Shown one piece after another: positions 26,059 through 34,512 of a stretch of 64,000 nucleotides of DNA; the stretch's first letter is position 1, and each line of letters opens with the position of its first letter. The notes under the pieces are model-generated. The model was not told where the DNA came from. It made no database searches and saw only the letters and a program-made list of their open reading frames with translations. The DNA is from Mesorhizobium sp. M7A.F.Ca.US.008.03.1.1. Lineage in GTDB: Bacteria > Pseudomonadota > Alphaproteobacteria > Rhizobiales > Rhizobiaceae. Both the position numbers and the translations under genes were made by a program. The stretch is from positions 434,001 through 498,000 of the forward strand of contig NZ_RZRU01000003.1 in assembly GCF_003997495.1 (NCBI RefSeq). The letters are read 5' to 3'.

Positions 26059-26979
26059 ATGGCAGCCCTTGAATCCCACAGGGCTGACCGTCTCCGCGGT
26101 CGGATCACCCGGCGCTGCGCGCTGGGGCTTTTCGTTCTGCCCTTCGCCGCAGTTGCATCGCCATCTGCCACGGCGAAACCGTTGCGCATCGTCTGCCTGG
26201 ATGACGGCCTGGCCGAGACCTTGCTCATGCTAGGTGTCAGCCCGGTTGCCATTGCCGGTCGCGACATCTGGGAGACCTGGGTGGTCGAACCGCCGCTGCC
26301 GCCTGAGATCGCCGATGTCGGCACGCTGCTCGAACCCAATCTCGAATTGCTGCAGCAGCTCAGGCCCGACGTCATCCTGTCCATGCCGTATCTCGACGGC
26401 ATCAAGCCGCTGCTCGAACGCGTGGCGCCGGTGACGACGATCGGGCTCTATACCGAAGCCGGACAGCCCTATCAGCGCGCGCTCGAGGCGACGCGCCAGC
26501 TTGCCGGGCTTGTCGGCAAGGAAAGCGAAGGCGAAGCGCTGATCGCGGCGACAGATGCATATCTTTCGGAAGTTCGCCGGCAACTGGTGCCGCTTTCGGC
26601 GCGGCCGATCTATGTCGTCAGCTTCATGGACCCGCGCAATGTGCGCGTCTATGGCGCAAAAAGCCTGTTTCAGGAGGTGTTCGACCGCATCGGGCTCAGC
26701 AATGCCTGGACGGCCGAGACCAATTATTGGGGGTTTTCGACCGTCGGTATCGACGGGCTGGCGACATCCAGCGACGCGCGCCTCGCCTATCTCGAACCCT
26801 TGCCCGAGGGCGCGGGCGGCACGCTGACCGAAAGCCCGGTCTGGAACGCCATGCCTTTCGTGCGCAACCGCTCGATCATGCGCCTTCCCGCCGTCCATAT
26901 GTTCGGCGCCCTTCCGTCCGCCACCCGTTTTGCCCGGGTCCTGGCGTCGGCGATGACCGTGGAGGCCGCCCGTGGCTGA
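26059..26979 (+). CDS. fhuD: Iron-siderophore ABC transporter, binding protein
   Basis: This protein of about 306 residues starts at the ATG at 26059 (a GTG codon just before it is an alternative). An RR-containing export signal, RITRRCALGLFVLPFAAVA, resembles a Tat signal, as in FhuD. The mature part is a type III periplasmic binding fold with PLRIVCLDDGLAETLLMLG, GTLLEPNLELLQQLRPDVIL and the long helix region. It overlaps fhuB by eight bases. It would bind ferric hydroxamates released by the outer-membrane receptor. The symbol is by family resemblance. Confidence 0.85.
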   Translation: MAALESHRADRLRGRITRRCALGLFVLPFAAVASPSATAKPLRIVCLDDGLAETLLMLGVSPVAIAGRDIWETWVVEPPLPPEIADVGTLLEPNLELLQQLRPDVILSMPYLDGIKPLLERVAPVTTIGLYTEAGQPYQRALEATRQLAGLVGKESEGEALIAATDAYLSEVRRQLVPLSARPIYVVSFMDPRNVRVYGAKSLFQEVFDRIGLSNAWTAETNYWGFSTVGIDGLATSSDARLAYLEPLPEGAGGTLTESPVWNAMPFVRNRSIMRLPAVHMFGALPSATRFARVLASAMTVEAARG

Positions 26980-29023
26980 TGATGCTGCGGCCATTGCCCA
27001 AGGGGGGAAGCATGCATCTGCCGGCCGGGCCTCCGCGTGGCGCTTTTTCAGCAATCAGCCGGTAGGCGCGATCCTGCTTTGCGCGATGCTGCTCGCGGCG
27101 GCGGCAGCGGCAACCGTCTCAAACCTCACCGTGCAGCTGTCATCGGCGCTCTGGCTCCAATCGCTCGCCGCCCCCGACATCGATGACATGCGGCAGGTGC
27201 TCGTCCACTACGCCTTCCTGCCCAGGCTTGCCGTCAGCCTTCTGTGCGGTGCGGCGCTCGGGCTTGCCGGAACCGTCCTGCAACAGGTTCTGCGCAACCC
27301 GTTGGCCTCGCCCGAAACGGTCGGCGTCTCGGCCGGCGCCTACCTGGCGCTGGCGCTGGCGACGCTTTTGTCGCCGTCCCTGCTTGCCTTCGGCCGCGAA
27401 TGGGTGGCGCTGGCCGGCGCATTCATGGCTCTTGCCGCCGTCTTCGCTCTGTCCTGGCATAAGGGCCTGTCGCCGCTTTCCGTTGTGCTGGCGGGGCTTG
27501 TGGTCAGCCTCTATGCCGGAGCCATCGGTGCCGCTCTCATTGTGCTGCGGCATGAATGGCTGGCCAGCCTGTTCATCTGGGGCGCCGGTTCGCTCGGCCA
27601 GCAGGACTGGTCGACGACGCTGTGGCTTTTGCCACGCATCGGCGCAGCGGCGCTTGCGATCTTCCTCATGGTGCGGCCGCTGACCCTGCTTGGCCTCGAC
27701 GACGAAGGCGCGCGCAGCCTTGGCGTGCCGCTCGGCGCCTATCGCTTCGCGGGGTTGGCGGCGGCCGTCGCCCTGATCGCCTTCGTCGTTGCCGCTGTCG
27801 GCGTCATCGGTTTCGTCGGCCTGGCCGCGGCCACCCTTGCGCGTATCGGCGGCGCCCGCCGGCTGGGCCAGCAGCTGGTGATGGCGCCGCTCATTGGCGG
27901 CGCATTGCTGTGGGCCGCCGACCAAGCTGTGCAGATCACCACCGGACCGCAAGGCGACCTGCTGCCGACTGGAGCGATCACAGCACTTCTCGGCGCGCCG
28001 CTGCTGCTCTGGCTGCTGCCGCGTCTTGCCCTTGGTTCGGAAGCCCCGGCACTCGGTTCAGAACGCCTGCCGCGCGCACGCCGGCCCGGCCTCGCGCTGG
28101 GGGCGATCGGCCTGGCTCTGCTTCTGCTGCTCGGGTTGGCCCTGCTCTATGGACCGGGTCCGCATGGCTGGACCTTCGCCTTCGGCGACGAGCTGCAGCC
28201 TTTGCTGTCGTGGCGGTGGCCTCGCGTGCTTGCCGCGCTGAGTGCCGGCGCCATGCTGGCGCTTGCCGGGCTGATGATGCAGCGGCTGACCGGCAATCCG
28301 ATGGCCAGCCCCGAGGTGCTTGGCATCAGCGCCGGTGCCGCGCTCGGCATGATGGTGGCGCTGTTTGCGCTCGTCGATGCCGGACGCCCGGTTCAGACGG
28401 CGGCGGCAACCATAGGCGCCTTCGCCGCTTTGCTGGTGACTCTGGCGATCGGCCGCCGTGCCGCCTATGCGCCGGAGCGGCTGCTGCTCGCCGGCGTTGC
28501 CCTGACGGCCTTGTTCGACGCGCTGATCCTGGTGCTCACCGCCACCGGCGATCCGCGTGCCATGCTGCTGCTCAACTGGCTGACCGGTTCGACCTATGGC
28601 GTCGATGTCGGCGCCGCCCTTTTGACCGGCGGCATTGCCGTCTGCCTCTTCGCGCTCGCGCCTTTCTTCATGCGCTGGCTCGACATCCTGCCGCTCGGCT
28701 CCGCCGCCGTTCAAGGCCTGGGCATTGACCTGAAGAGGACGCGGCTTCTCGTGCTGCTGGTGGTCGCGGCACTCACCGCTGCCTCGACGCTGATCGTCGG
28801 TCCGCTGACCTTCATCGGCCTCATGGCGCCGCACCTAGCCCGTCGCCTTGGCCTCTCCCGTGCGCTGCCGCAGGCCATTGGCGCGGTGCTCGCCGGCGCG
28901 CTGATCATGGTCGCCGCCGACTGGGTGGGCCGCACCGCCATCTTCCCGCGCCAGATCCCGGCCGGTCTCGTCGCCACGCTCATCGGCGGCCCGGTGCTGA
29001 TGTGGCTGCTGCGCCGCCGCTGA
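26972..29023 (+). CDS. fhuB: Iron-siderophore ABC transporter, fused double permease
   Basis: This 683-residue inner-membrane protein is made of two FecCD permeases in tandem, the FhuB layout. The half-repeats show LPRLAVSLLCGAALGLAGTV and WPRVLAALSAGAMLALAGLM, then NPLASPETVGVSAGAYLALA and NPMASPEVLGISAGAALGMM, and the GFVGLAAATLAR / TFIGLMAPHLAR coupling loops. The start is a GTG overlapping fhuD. No ATPase gene follows, so an FhuC-like protein must be supplied from elsewhere. Confidence 0.93.
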   Translation: MADDAAAIAQGGKHASAGRASAWRFFSNQPVGAILLCAMLLAAAAAATVSNLTVQLSSALWLQSLAAPDIDDMRQVLVHYAFLPRLAVSLLCGAALGLAGTVLQQVLRNPLASPETVGVSAGAYLALALATLLSPSLLAFGREWVALAGAFMALAAVFALSWHKGLSPLSVVLAGLVVSLYAGAIGAALIVLRHEWLASLFIWGAGSLGQQDWSTTLWLLPRIGAAALAIFLMVRPLTLLGLDDEGARSLGVPLGAYRFAGLAAAVALIAFVVAAVGVIGFVGLAAATLARIGGARRLGQQLVMAPLIGGALLWAADQAVQITTGPQGDLLPTGAITALLGAPLLLWLLPRLALGSEAPALGSERLPRARRPGLALGAIGLALLLLLGLALLYGPGPHGWTFAFGDELQPLLSWRWPRVLAALSAGAMLALAGLMMQRLTGNPMASPEVLGISAGAALGMMVALFALVDAGRPVQTAAATIGAFAALLVTLAIGRRAAYAPERLLLAGVALTALFDALILVLTATGDPRAMLLLNWLTGSTYGVDVGAALLTGGIAVCLFALAPFFMRWLDILPLGSAAVQGLGIDLKRTRLLVLLVVAALTAASTLIVGPLTFIGLMAPHLARRLGLSRALPQAIGAVLAGALIMVAADWVGRTAIFPRQIPAGLVATLIGGPVLMWLLRRR

Positions 29024-29046
29024 CCGTTTTGCCCCTGGAGATATCC

Positions 29047-29949
29047 ATGTCCAAGATATCCATGTCCAACGCGATGCCAGCCTTGATCGCCGACACGACG
29101 GTCCACGACTTTGTCCCGGCGCAGGGCGGCGCCCCCTGGCGGATATTCCTGCATGTGCCGTCCGGGCCGGTGCCCGAGGCCGGCTGGCCGGTCCTCTACA
29201 TGACCGACGGTAACGCCGTCATCGGCACGGCGGTCGACGCCATGCGCGCGCAGGCCTTCTATCCCACGGGCACCAATGTCGGCTGGGGCGTCATCGTCGC
29301 CATCGGCTATCCCGTCGAGGGCGCCTATGACCCGCTGCGCCGCTCATGGGACCTCGGTCCGCCGCCGGGCAAGGCCTATCCGCCCTTCTACGAGGGCACG
29401 CCCGAAGTGCGGACCGGTGGGGCAGGGGAATTCCTTGCCTTCATCGAGGACGAGCTGAAGCCATGGGTCGCCAGTCGGGTCGCGGTCGATGCAAGCCGCC
29501 AGGCGCTTTACGGCCATTCCTTCGGTGGCCTGTTTGCGCTCTACGCCCTGTTCACGCGGCCTTCTTCCTTCCAGACCTGGATCGCGGCGAGCCCCGCCAT
29601 CTATTGGGAAGACCGCGCCATCGACCGCTTTCTCGAAGCGTTCGAGGCCGCCGTGCCCGATGGCCTGACGACGACCATGATCCTGTCGGCCGGCGAATAC
29701 GAGACCGACAAGCTGGCGTCGTTCCAGATTGGTGCCGAGGACGAGGAAAAGCGCCTGCAGCAGAAGAAGGTGACACGTACCGACGCATTCGCGCGAGCCA
29801 TGGCGGAGCGTCTTGATGCTCTCCCGGGCGTGCGCGCAAGCTTCGAACTGCATGCCGGCGAAAACCACATGTCGATCCTGCCGGTCACCGTCAATCGTGC
29901 GGTGCAGGCGGCGTTTGCGGTGAGGGAGAAGGATACCGCCCTTTGCTGA
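29047..29949 (+). CDS. Siderophore esterase-like alpha/beta hydrolase
   Basis: This 300-residue hydrolase of the esterase D/Fes/IroE class starts at an ATG at 29047 with TGGAG upstream. The nucleophile serine is in ALYGHSFGGLFALYAL, an acidic residue lies in ILSAGEYETDK, and the catalytic histidine is probably the one in LHAGENHMSIL. No signal peptide is seen, so it should act in the cytoplasm, opening or hydrolysing the imported ferric siderophore so that iron can be released. It lies 23 bases after fhuB and probably shares its transcript. The substrate is inferred from context. Confidence 0.82.
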   Translation: MSKISMSNAMPALIADTTVHDFVPAQGGAPWRIFLHVPSGPVPEAGWPVLYMTDGNAVIGTAVDAMRAQAFYPTGTNVGWGVIVAIGYPVEGAYDPLRRSWDLGPPPGKAYPPFYEGTPEVRTGGAGEFLAFIEDELKPWVASRVAVDASRQALYGHSFGGLFALYALFTRPSSFQTWIAASPAIYWEDRAIDRFLEAFEAAVPDGLTTTMILSAGEYETDKLASFQIGAEDEEKRLQQKKVTRTDAFARAMAERLDALPGVRASFELHAGENHMSILPVTVNRAVQAAFAVREKDTALC

Positions 29950-29982
29950 ACGCTGCAGCAAGGCGGTCGGCGCCTCGCGCTG

Positions 29983-30480
29983 TCATTCCTGTGAGGGGGA
30001 GGCGCTCAATCGGCGGTACGAGACGCCGCCGAAGTTTGCCGTCACAAAATCCGTGACGGACATCTTGCGCTTGCCTCCGTCGCTGCAGGCGTAAACCGGC
30101 CAACCGGCATCGCTGCATTCTCTGGCAGCGCAGATGCGCGCCAGGCAGTTCCCGATAGTCAGCCGGAAGCCGCCCTTGCCGGCGAAGCCTTGCAACAGGC
30201 TGCCGTCCGCCGAGCGCCATGTCCGCGCACGGAATTCCGCCCGCAAAAGCAGGGGTTCGAGAGGGACCGCAAGGTTGCTTTCGCCGGCACGCCCTGTGAG
30301 CTGCAGACGGAAGCGCGCCATCGCGGTCGCGTATGCGGTCACAAGATCCGCTTGGCGAAAATAGGCGGTTGCCAGGCTTGAGCGGTCAAGCAGATGAGAC
30401 GTCCACTCGCCTGCCTCTACCGGCCTCAGCAAGGCAACAAAGGCAAGAAAGGCAAGAAAGACGAAGCAAGCTCGTGACAT
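29983..30480 (-). CDS. Secreted protein of unknown function
   Basis: This 165-residue protein starts MSRACFVFLAFLAFVALLRP, with signal peptide cleavage expected after VEA (before GEW). The mature part has four cysteines (CLARICAARECSDAGW, VYACSD) that may form disulfides. The start is the ATG at 30480 with a weak GGAA site. No family recognised. Base use is slightly different from neighbours, and it opens the accessory patch that runs to tRNA-Phe. Confidence 0.55.
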   Translation of the reverse strand: MSRACFVFLAFLAFVALLRPVEAGEWTSHLLDRSSLATAYFRQADLVTAYATAMARFRLQLTGRAGESNLAVPLEPLLLRAEFRARTWRSADGSLLQGFAGKGGFRLTIGNCLARICAARECSDAGWPVYACSDGGKRKMSVTDFVTANFGGVSYRRLSASPSQE

Positions 30481-30545
30481 TTCCAGCAGCCATATCGATC
30501 TCGGCGTGCCGGTTTGCCCCCCGGTTGCCCTCCTATAACATCCCG

Positions 30546-30717
30546 CCAATCGGTGCCCGGCGCAAGCCGCTTGCTGAGGCAGTCCAGAAGGCCGCCGAGC
30601 AAAGGCGTCTGGACCCGAAGACGGTGACCCGCATCGACGAACTTATGTGGGCGATGACGGAGCGGCTTGATGCTCACCCGGGCGTGCGCGCGAGCTCCGA
30701 ACTGCATGCCGGCCCCG
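30546..30717 (+). pseudogene. 3' fragment of the siderophore esterase gene
   Basis: The translation AAEQRRLDPKTVTRIDELMW followed by AMTERLDAHPGVRASSELHA matches the C-terminal region of the esterase at 29047-29949 (EEKRLQQKKVTRTDAFARAM, AERLDALPGVRASFELHA). The DNA is also clearly related. The rest of the gene, including the catalytic serine region, is absent. It looks like a decayed partial duplication or the remains of a recombination event. Confidence 0.7.
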
Positions 30718-30848
30718 TGGGTGCGAGGTCTGCGTCAGCCGAACGTCGATATGCCATCGCAACATAATGAAATCGGTGATTAGTTTTTTGGTTCGCTTGT
30801 CACTGCCTTTGACGAGGTGTCTATTTAAAACAGGTGGCGGGGGATGGA

Positions 30849-32117
30849 ATGGACAATCTGATATATTTTTTGATCGAATTGCTCCGAGATAGAAGTGTTG
30901 AACTGCCTGATAAAACTGGTGGTAACGCCAGAGCGCTCGTTGCCCAGCAAACGGTCTTGTACGATGAGCTCAGATCTCTGTTTCAGGACGTGCCATTTCA
31001 GACCGAAAATGCCTCCGGAAGTGCGAGCATAAGCGATCTGGCAGACAAAGTACTTAGGGAGTGTCGTGCATTGCTGGACAATAGTCCGGCTCTTTTTGTC
31101 CAGAGTAGAGATAAATCAATAGTTAGCGGAATCTTACCGATACTTCGTGATGACGACATGCAGCAACTCCGTTCCTTTATTAAGGTGTCCATAGCAGGTA
31201 GGTCAGCAGAGCAGGCAAAACAATTTGGCATCGTTGCTGCAGCTGCTTTGATCGTGGAATCAAACGATTCGATCAAAGGCCCCCTCATAGACAGCCAAGA
31301 GTTGATCGGCAGAGATGGCTTGTCTCTGATAATTCAGATCGGGATATACAATGCTCATAAAATTGAGCAGGCAAAGGAGCCTGAGCGCGCCGCTTCCGTA
31401 AGTAATGAAATCGCTGCGCTTACGGCGAGTCTGCAGAACTATCGCGCCGAATTCGAAAAGGAACGTGCGGATCAAAGAGGGCAATTGGACGTTCTCTCCG
31501 CGGCTGGAGTCGACATCGATGAGAAGTCGCAGCAGGCAGTCGCAGCACTGGCGGGATTTCAGAATGATCTTCTGAACCATGAGAATGCAATCCGTGAGGA
31601 ATGGAAGCTCGACCGGGCTCGCCTCAATTGGAACACCCGTTATTTGGAGGCACGGCGCGGGTTCCAAATTGGCTGCGTTATCTTGTTTGCCTTCCTCGCG
31701 GTGACGATGGCTGTCGCATATCTCTTTGGGCCGGCTATTGTAGCGTCTGTGAACCATTTTGACGTCGCCCTCTTCTTGAGCGGAGGATCGGTTGGCACCG
31801 CTATCGCGCATCAATTCAGCCGTCTTGTCATCTTCTCTGTTCCAATCCTTGTCTATCTGTGGATGTTGAAGGCGGTCATGCGGTATTTCATGCGATCGAT
31901 GCTCCTGATGGATGACGCCAGACAGCGCGAGACGATGCTCGATACGTATTTCTTGCTCACGGAAAAGGGGCGGGCAGATGAGCGCGACAGGCCTCTCATT
32001 CTTTGGGCGTTGTTCCGGCAGACGCCTGGTCACGGCCCCGACGGTATTGAGCCACCCGATTTCACCGAGGTCATCAATGCGGGCTTCAATCGGGCCAAGG
32101 CCCCGCTGCAAGGTTGA
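30849..32117 (+). CDS. Membrane protein with coiled coil, DUF6161-like
   Basis: This 422-residue protein starts MDNLIYFLIELLRDRS (ATG at 30849 with GGGGGATGG upstream; a GTG five codons earlier is possible). Residues 180-265 are a charged coiled coil (SLQNYRAEFEKERADQRG). Two transmembrane helices follow (IGCVILFAFLAVTMAVAYLF and VIFSVPILVYLWMLKAVM) and then a cytoplasmic tail ending PPDFTEVINAGFNRAKAP. The layout recalls DUF6161. Codon use is visibly more AT-rich than in surrounding genes, suggesting recent transfer. The role is unknown; similar membrane/coiled-coil proteins occur in accessory islands. Confidence 0.6.
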   Translation: MDNLIYFLIELLRDRSVELPDKTGGNARALVAQQTVLYDELRSLFQDVPFQTENASGSASISDLADKVLRECRALLDNSPALFVQSRDKSIVSGILPILRDDDMQQLRSFIKVSIAGRSAEQAKQFGIVAAAALIVESNDSIKGPLIDSQELIGRDGLSLIIQIGIYNAHKIEQAKEPERAASVSNEIAALTASLQNYRAEFEKERADQRGQLDVLSAAGVDIDEKSQQAVAALAGFQNDLLNHENAIREEWKLDRARLNWNTRYLEARRGFQIGCVILFAFLAVTMAVAYLFGPAIVASVNHFDVALFLSGGSVGTAIAHQFSRLVIFSVPILVYLWMLKAVMRYFMRSMLLMDDARQRETMLDTYFLLTEKGRADERDRPLILWALFRQTPGHGPDGIEPPDFTEVINAGFNRAKAPLQG

Positions 32118-32213
32118 ATGAGAACAGCCGCCGAAGTCCCGGAACAAACCGTAGGCACGCAGATGCGAATGCGCTGTCGGCAGAGCTGGCGTTTTTACAA
32201 CACGCCGCAATTC

Positions 32214-32654
32214 TTATGCGGCGCGAGCCGGCGGCAGCTCGAACAGAGTGGCGCCGTTCTCCCGGCCGCGCTCGACATAGCCGATAACGCCGAACCATCT
32301 TGCGACATCCGGCCCCTGCAGCCAACTGCGCGAGTGGATGGCGAGGTTGCCGGCAAGCGCCTGGATGTGCCGGATATGCCGCTTGCAGAAGCGGACGGTC
32401 GCAGCACGGAAGAAATCCTCCCGTGCGGCGAACAGCGTGTCGGCGGCATCGCTGTTCTCATGCCAGGCGATGATCGCGACGGCCTTGTCGTCCTCGACAA
32501 GCGCGTGCGCGCGGCCTTCCTTCAAATTCATCATCAGATTGTCGTAGGCGATCTTGCTGTCCTTGCCGGCCGCCACATATTCGTCCGACATCCGCTTGGA
32601 CAGACCGCGAAAGACATCCTCCAGATCCCCAAGCGTTGCTGCGCGTGCTCTCAT
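32214..32654 (-). CDS. Small GNAT-like protein
   Basis: This 146-residue protein starts MRARAATLGDLEDVFRGLSK, with a very strong AGGAGGAGAA ribosome site. The order of elements (N-terminal helices, NLKEGRAHALVEDDKAVAII strand pair, then helix and WFGVIGYVERGRENGATLFEL) is like a reduced GNAT acetyltransferase. The acetyl-CoA Q/RxxGxG/A loop is not evident, so activity is doubtful. Proteins of this type occur in phages and islands. It sits alone between the DUF6161-like gene and the RES toxin. Confidence 0.55.
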   Translation of the reverse strand: MRARAATLGDLEDVFRGLSKRMSDEYVAAGKDSKIAYDNLMMNLKEGRAHALVEDDKAVAIIAWHENSDAADTLFAAREDFFRAATVRFCKRHIRHIQALAGNLAIHSRSWLQGPDVARWFGVIGYVERGRENGATLFELPPARAA

Positions 32655-32882
32655 TTCTCCTCCTAGCGCCCCGGCAGGCAGTTTGCCCTAGGGATGAGGG
32701 GTGGCCAAGAAAATTAAATCCGCATGTAGGCAGAAGAGCGCAAACTTGTTTCGGCCAATGATGCTTGCGGTGACGTTGGCCAGCTTTTACGGCCACCCTG
32801 CTGGCCGTTACCAAGCCGCAGATATTTTGGCTGCGACGCCCGGGTGAGCCGACGCCTTGCACACAGCGCCCACGCGGCCAGA

Positions 32883-33392
32883 TTAGCGGCCGGCCGGGGG
32901 ATGCAGCCTTGTGTCGAGAGCAAAAGTTTCCTGGAGCTTCAGCGCATAGGTGTCTGCCGCTACGCTTGCCACGAAGATCAAGTTCCAGCTATGTGAAGAG
33001 ACCGCACTCGGTATCGCCACCACGCGATGGCTCATCAGAAGGTCATCCCCGAATGCCTGCTGACCCGCGCTTGGTATACCAGGGCGCAGCCAGTTCGGAT
33101 TGGGCACGCTTGCAGGATCAACGACATGTATAGCCGATGCATCGCTGATGACAGCGGCTGTTAACGTGTGAGGAACTGTGTCGAGGGCGCGAAAACCCTT
33201 ATGTACGGCGACTTCGAGGATAGCCGTGGCGGGATCGATCGAGCAGTACACAGCTCTTACGCCTTTGCTGTTCCAGCGGCCGCCGACCCGGTAGGCACCT
33301 TCGCCACTATTCCATGTCGCGGCATGGATGGCTTGGTCAAGCCGCCACGCGATGAGTTCCGTTCCTCCGAGCGCTATTGGCAGAGGCGTCAT
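32883..33392 (-). CDS. RES-domain toxin
   Basis: This 169-residue RES-family toxin belongs to a group whose studied members destroy cellular NAD+. It shows AWRLDQAIHAATWNSGEGA, the conserved RVGGRWNSKGVRAVYCSIDP, the Glu of ATAILEVAVHKG and the serine-rich HSWNLIF near the C-terminus. The ATG at 33392 overlaps the antitoxin stop by four bases (ATGA). The antitoxin gene comes first, the usual Xre-RES order. Confidence 0.92.
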   Translation of the reverse strand: MTPLPIALGGTELIAWRLDQAIHAATWNSGEGAYRVGGRWNSKGVRAVYCSIDPATAILEVAVHKGFRALDTVPHTLTAAVISDASAIHVVDPASVPNPNWLRPGIPSAGQQAFGDDLLMSHRVVAIPSAVSSHSWNLIFVASVAADTYALKLQETFALDTRLHPPAGR

Positions 33393-33874
33393 GCATAGAC
33401 GCCGTATTCAAGTCGTTCGAGATAGTCTTCGACCAGTTCCACGCCGGCGGGAGTGCCCAGAAGATCGATCGGACGGCGCTGGTCGAGACCGATCGCCGGG
33501 CGCTCCAACCATTGCTCAGCTTCCGCCTGCGTGCCGAGGACATCCGTCGCCTTCGCCAGGATCTCTGCGAATTTCCAAGTCCGTCCGCTTTGCTCTTGGC
33601 TAAGGGGCTTGGATGGAGCGTCTTTGCGGCGCTGCCAGGTTCGCAGGCTCATACCAACCGCCTTTTCGAGGGACGCCGTCTTGTCAATGAAGACCAGTTG
33701 CTCGACGAGATGGTTTAGCGCCGAGGCCGGCAGGCCACTTAGAAGCAATTCATGCGCATCAAGTGCGCTGGTCAATCGACGCGACAATATACGAGACCCG
33801 CCGAGCAGTGCCTCCACTCGTTGGAGACCGCCGTCTCTCGCTTCCGTAACGACCTTATCCGCCGTAGTCGTCAT
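33389..33874 (-). CDS. Xre/MbcA/ParS-type antitoxin
   Basis: This 161-residue antitoxin with a C-terminal DUF2384-like domain includes the helix-turn-helix-like AVGMSLRTWQRRKDAPSKPL, AEILAKATDVLGTQAEAEQW and the ending GTPAGVELVEDYLERLEYGV, which plugs the toxin active site in characterised complexes. The start MTTTADKV (33874) has a CAGGAGG site; a longer frame adds ten residues across the operator. It is likely to repress its own promoter through the dyad at 33889-33917. Confidence 0.92.
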   Translation of the reverse strand: MTTTADKVVTEARDGGLQRVEALLGGSRILSRRLTSALDAHELLLSGLPASALNHLVEQLVFIDKTASLEKAVGMSLRTWQRRKDAPSKPLSQEQSGRTWKFAEILAKATDVLGTQAEAEQWLERPAIGLDQRRPIDLLGTPAGVELVEDYLERLEYGVYA

Positions 33875-33888
33875 GTGCGCCTCCTGCG

Positions 33889-33917
33889 TCAACTGTCGCG
33901 TCAAATATGACAGTTGA
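33889..33917. promoter_or_regulatory. Operator of the Xre-RES pair
   Basis: TCAACTGTC and GACAGTTGA form a perfect 9-bp inverted repeat with an 11-base spacer, ending 15 bases upstream of the antitoxin ATG. The position fits autoregulation by the antitoxin or the complex. Confidence 0.65.
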
Positions 33918-34115
33918 CGGTGGCGATTTCAAGTGGGCAGCGCGGGCGCTGCTTGAACCCAGTCCGGACCATATGACCGGGTGCGCGGCGTCGGTAGCCA
34001 GATGATTAGAATTAAGGCCGGAAAGGCGGTCGTATTTGACGTAGTGGGCAGGGTCTTAACGGCGCGCAAGACGGCTAAGCGTCCAACGATTAAGTTATTG
34101 ATATTGTTTAGAAAA

Positions 34116-34191
<76 letters not shown>

Positions 34192-34512
34192 CTGTTCCGG
34201 CAAACGAAAACTCGCAGACCGGAATTCATCGAGACACCGTGGGCGCCCCTTGAAAGCGCGTGGGTTATAGCACGGGAATTCGGCCTGTCCAGCGCCTTGG
34301 TGGCGATTTCAGGCAGGAAAAGCGATGCCGTGCGGTGCCCCGGTTTCCATGCTGCTTGCAGGCCGGAATGGCGCACGGCATGGGACGATCCGGCCTTCGC
34401 CATTCTTGTCCGTGCCGCTATTGCCGGCTGACATGCCGTGGCGCTGCCTTTGGCCGGCGATCGACTCGCACCAATGCATTTGCGGCTCGGACACGCCACT
34501 GGTCGCCGCCAT
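34192..34512. other. Intergenic stretch, no gene recognised
   Basis: These 321 bases lie between tRNA-Phe and the end of the AraC regulator gene. They should hold the tRNA promoter. GC-rich dyads such as GATGCCGTGCGGTGCC and GGCGCACGGCATGGG are seen, but no coding frame is convincing. Confidence 0.4.

Noticed and set aside
30333-30767. 144-codon plus-strand frame
   Set aside because: Only the last third resembles a protein, and that is the esterase fragment. The first part is antisense to the secreted protein.
33950-34115. Possible attachment repeat for an island at tRNA-Phe
   Set aside because: I found no second copy of the tRNA-Phe 3' end between 29.9 and 34.1 kb and no integrase, so an island claim here rests only on gene content.
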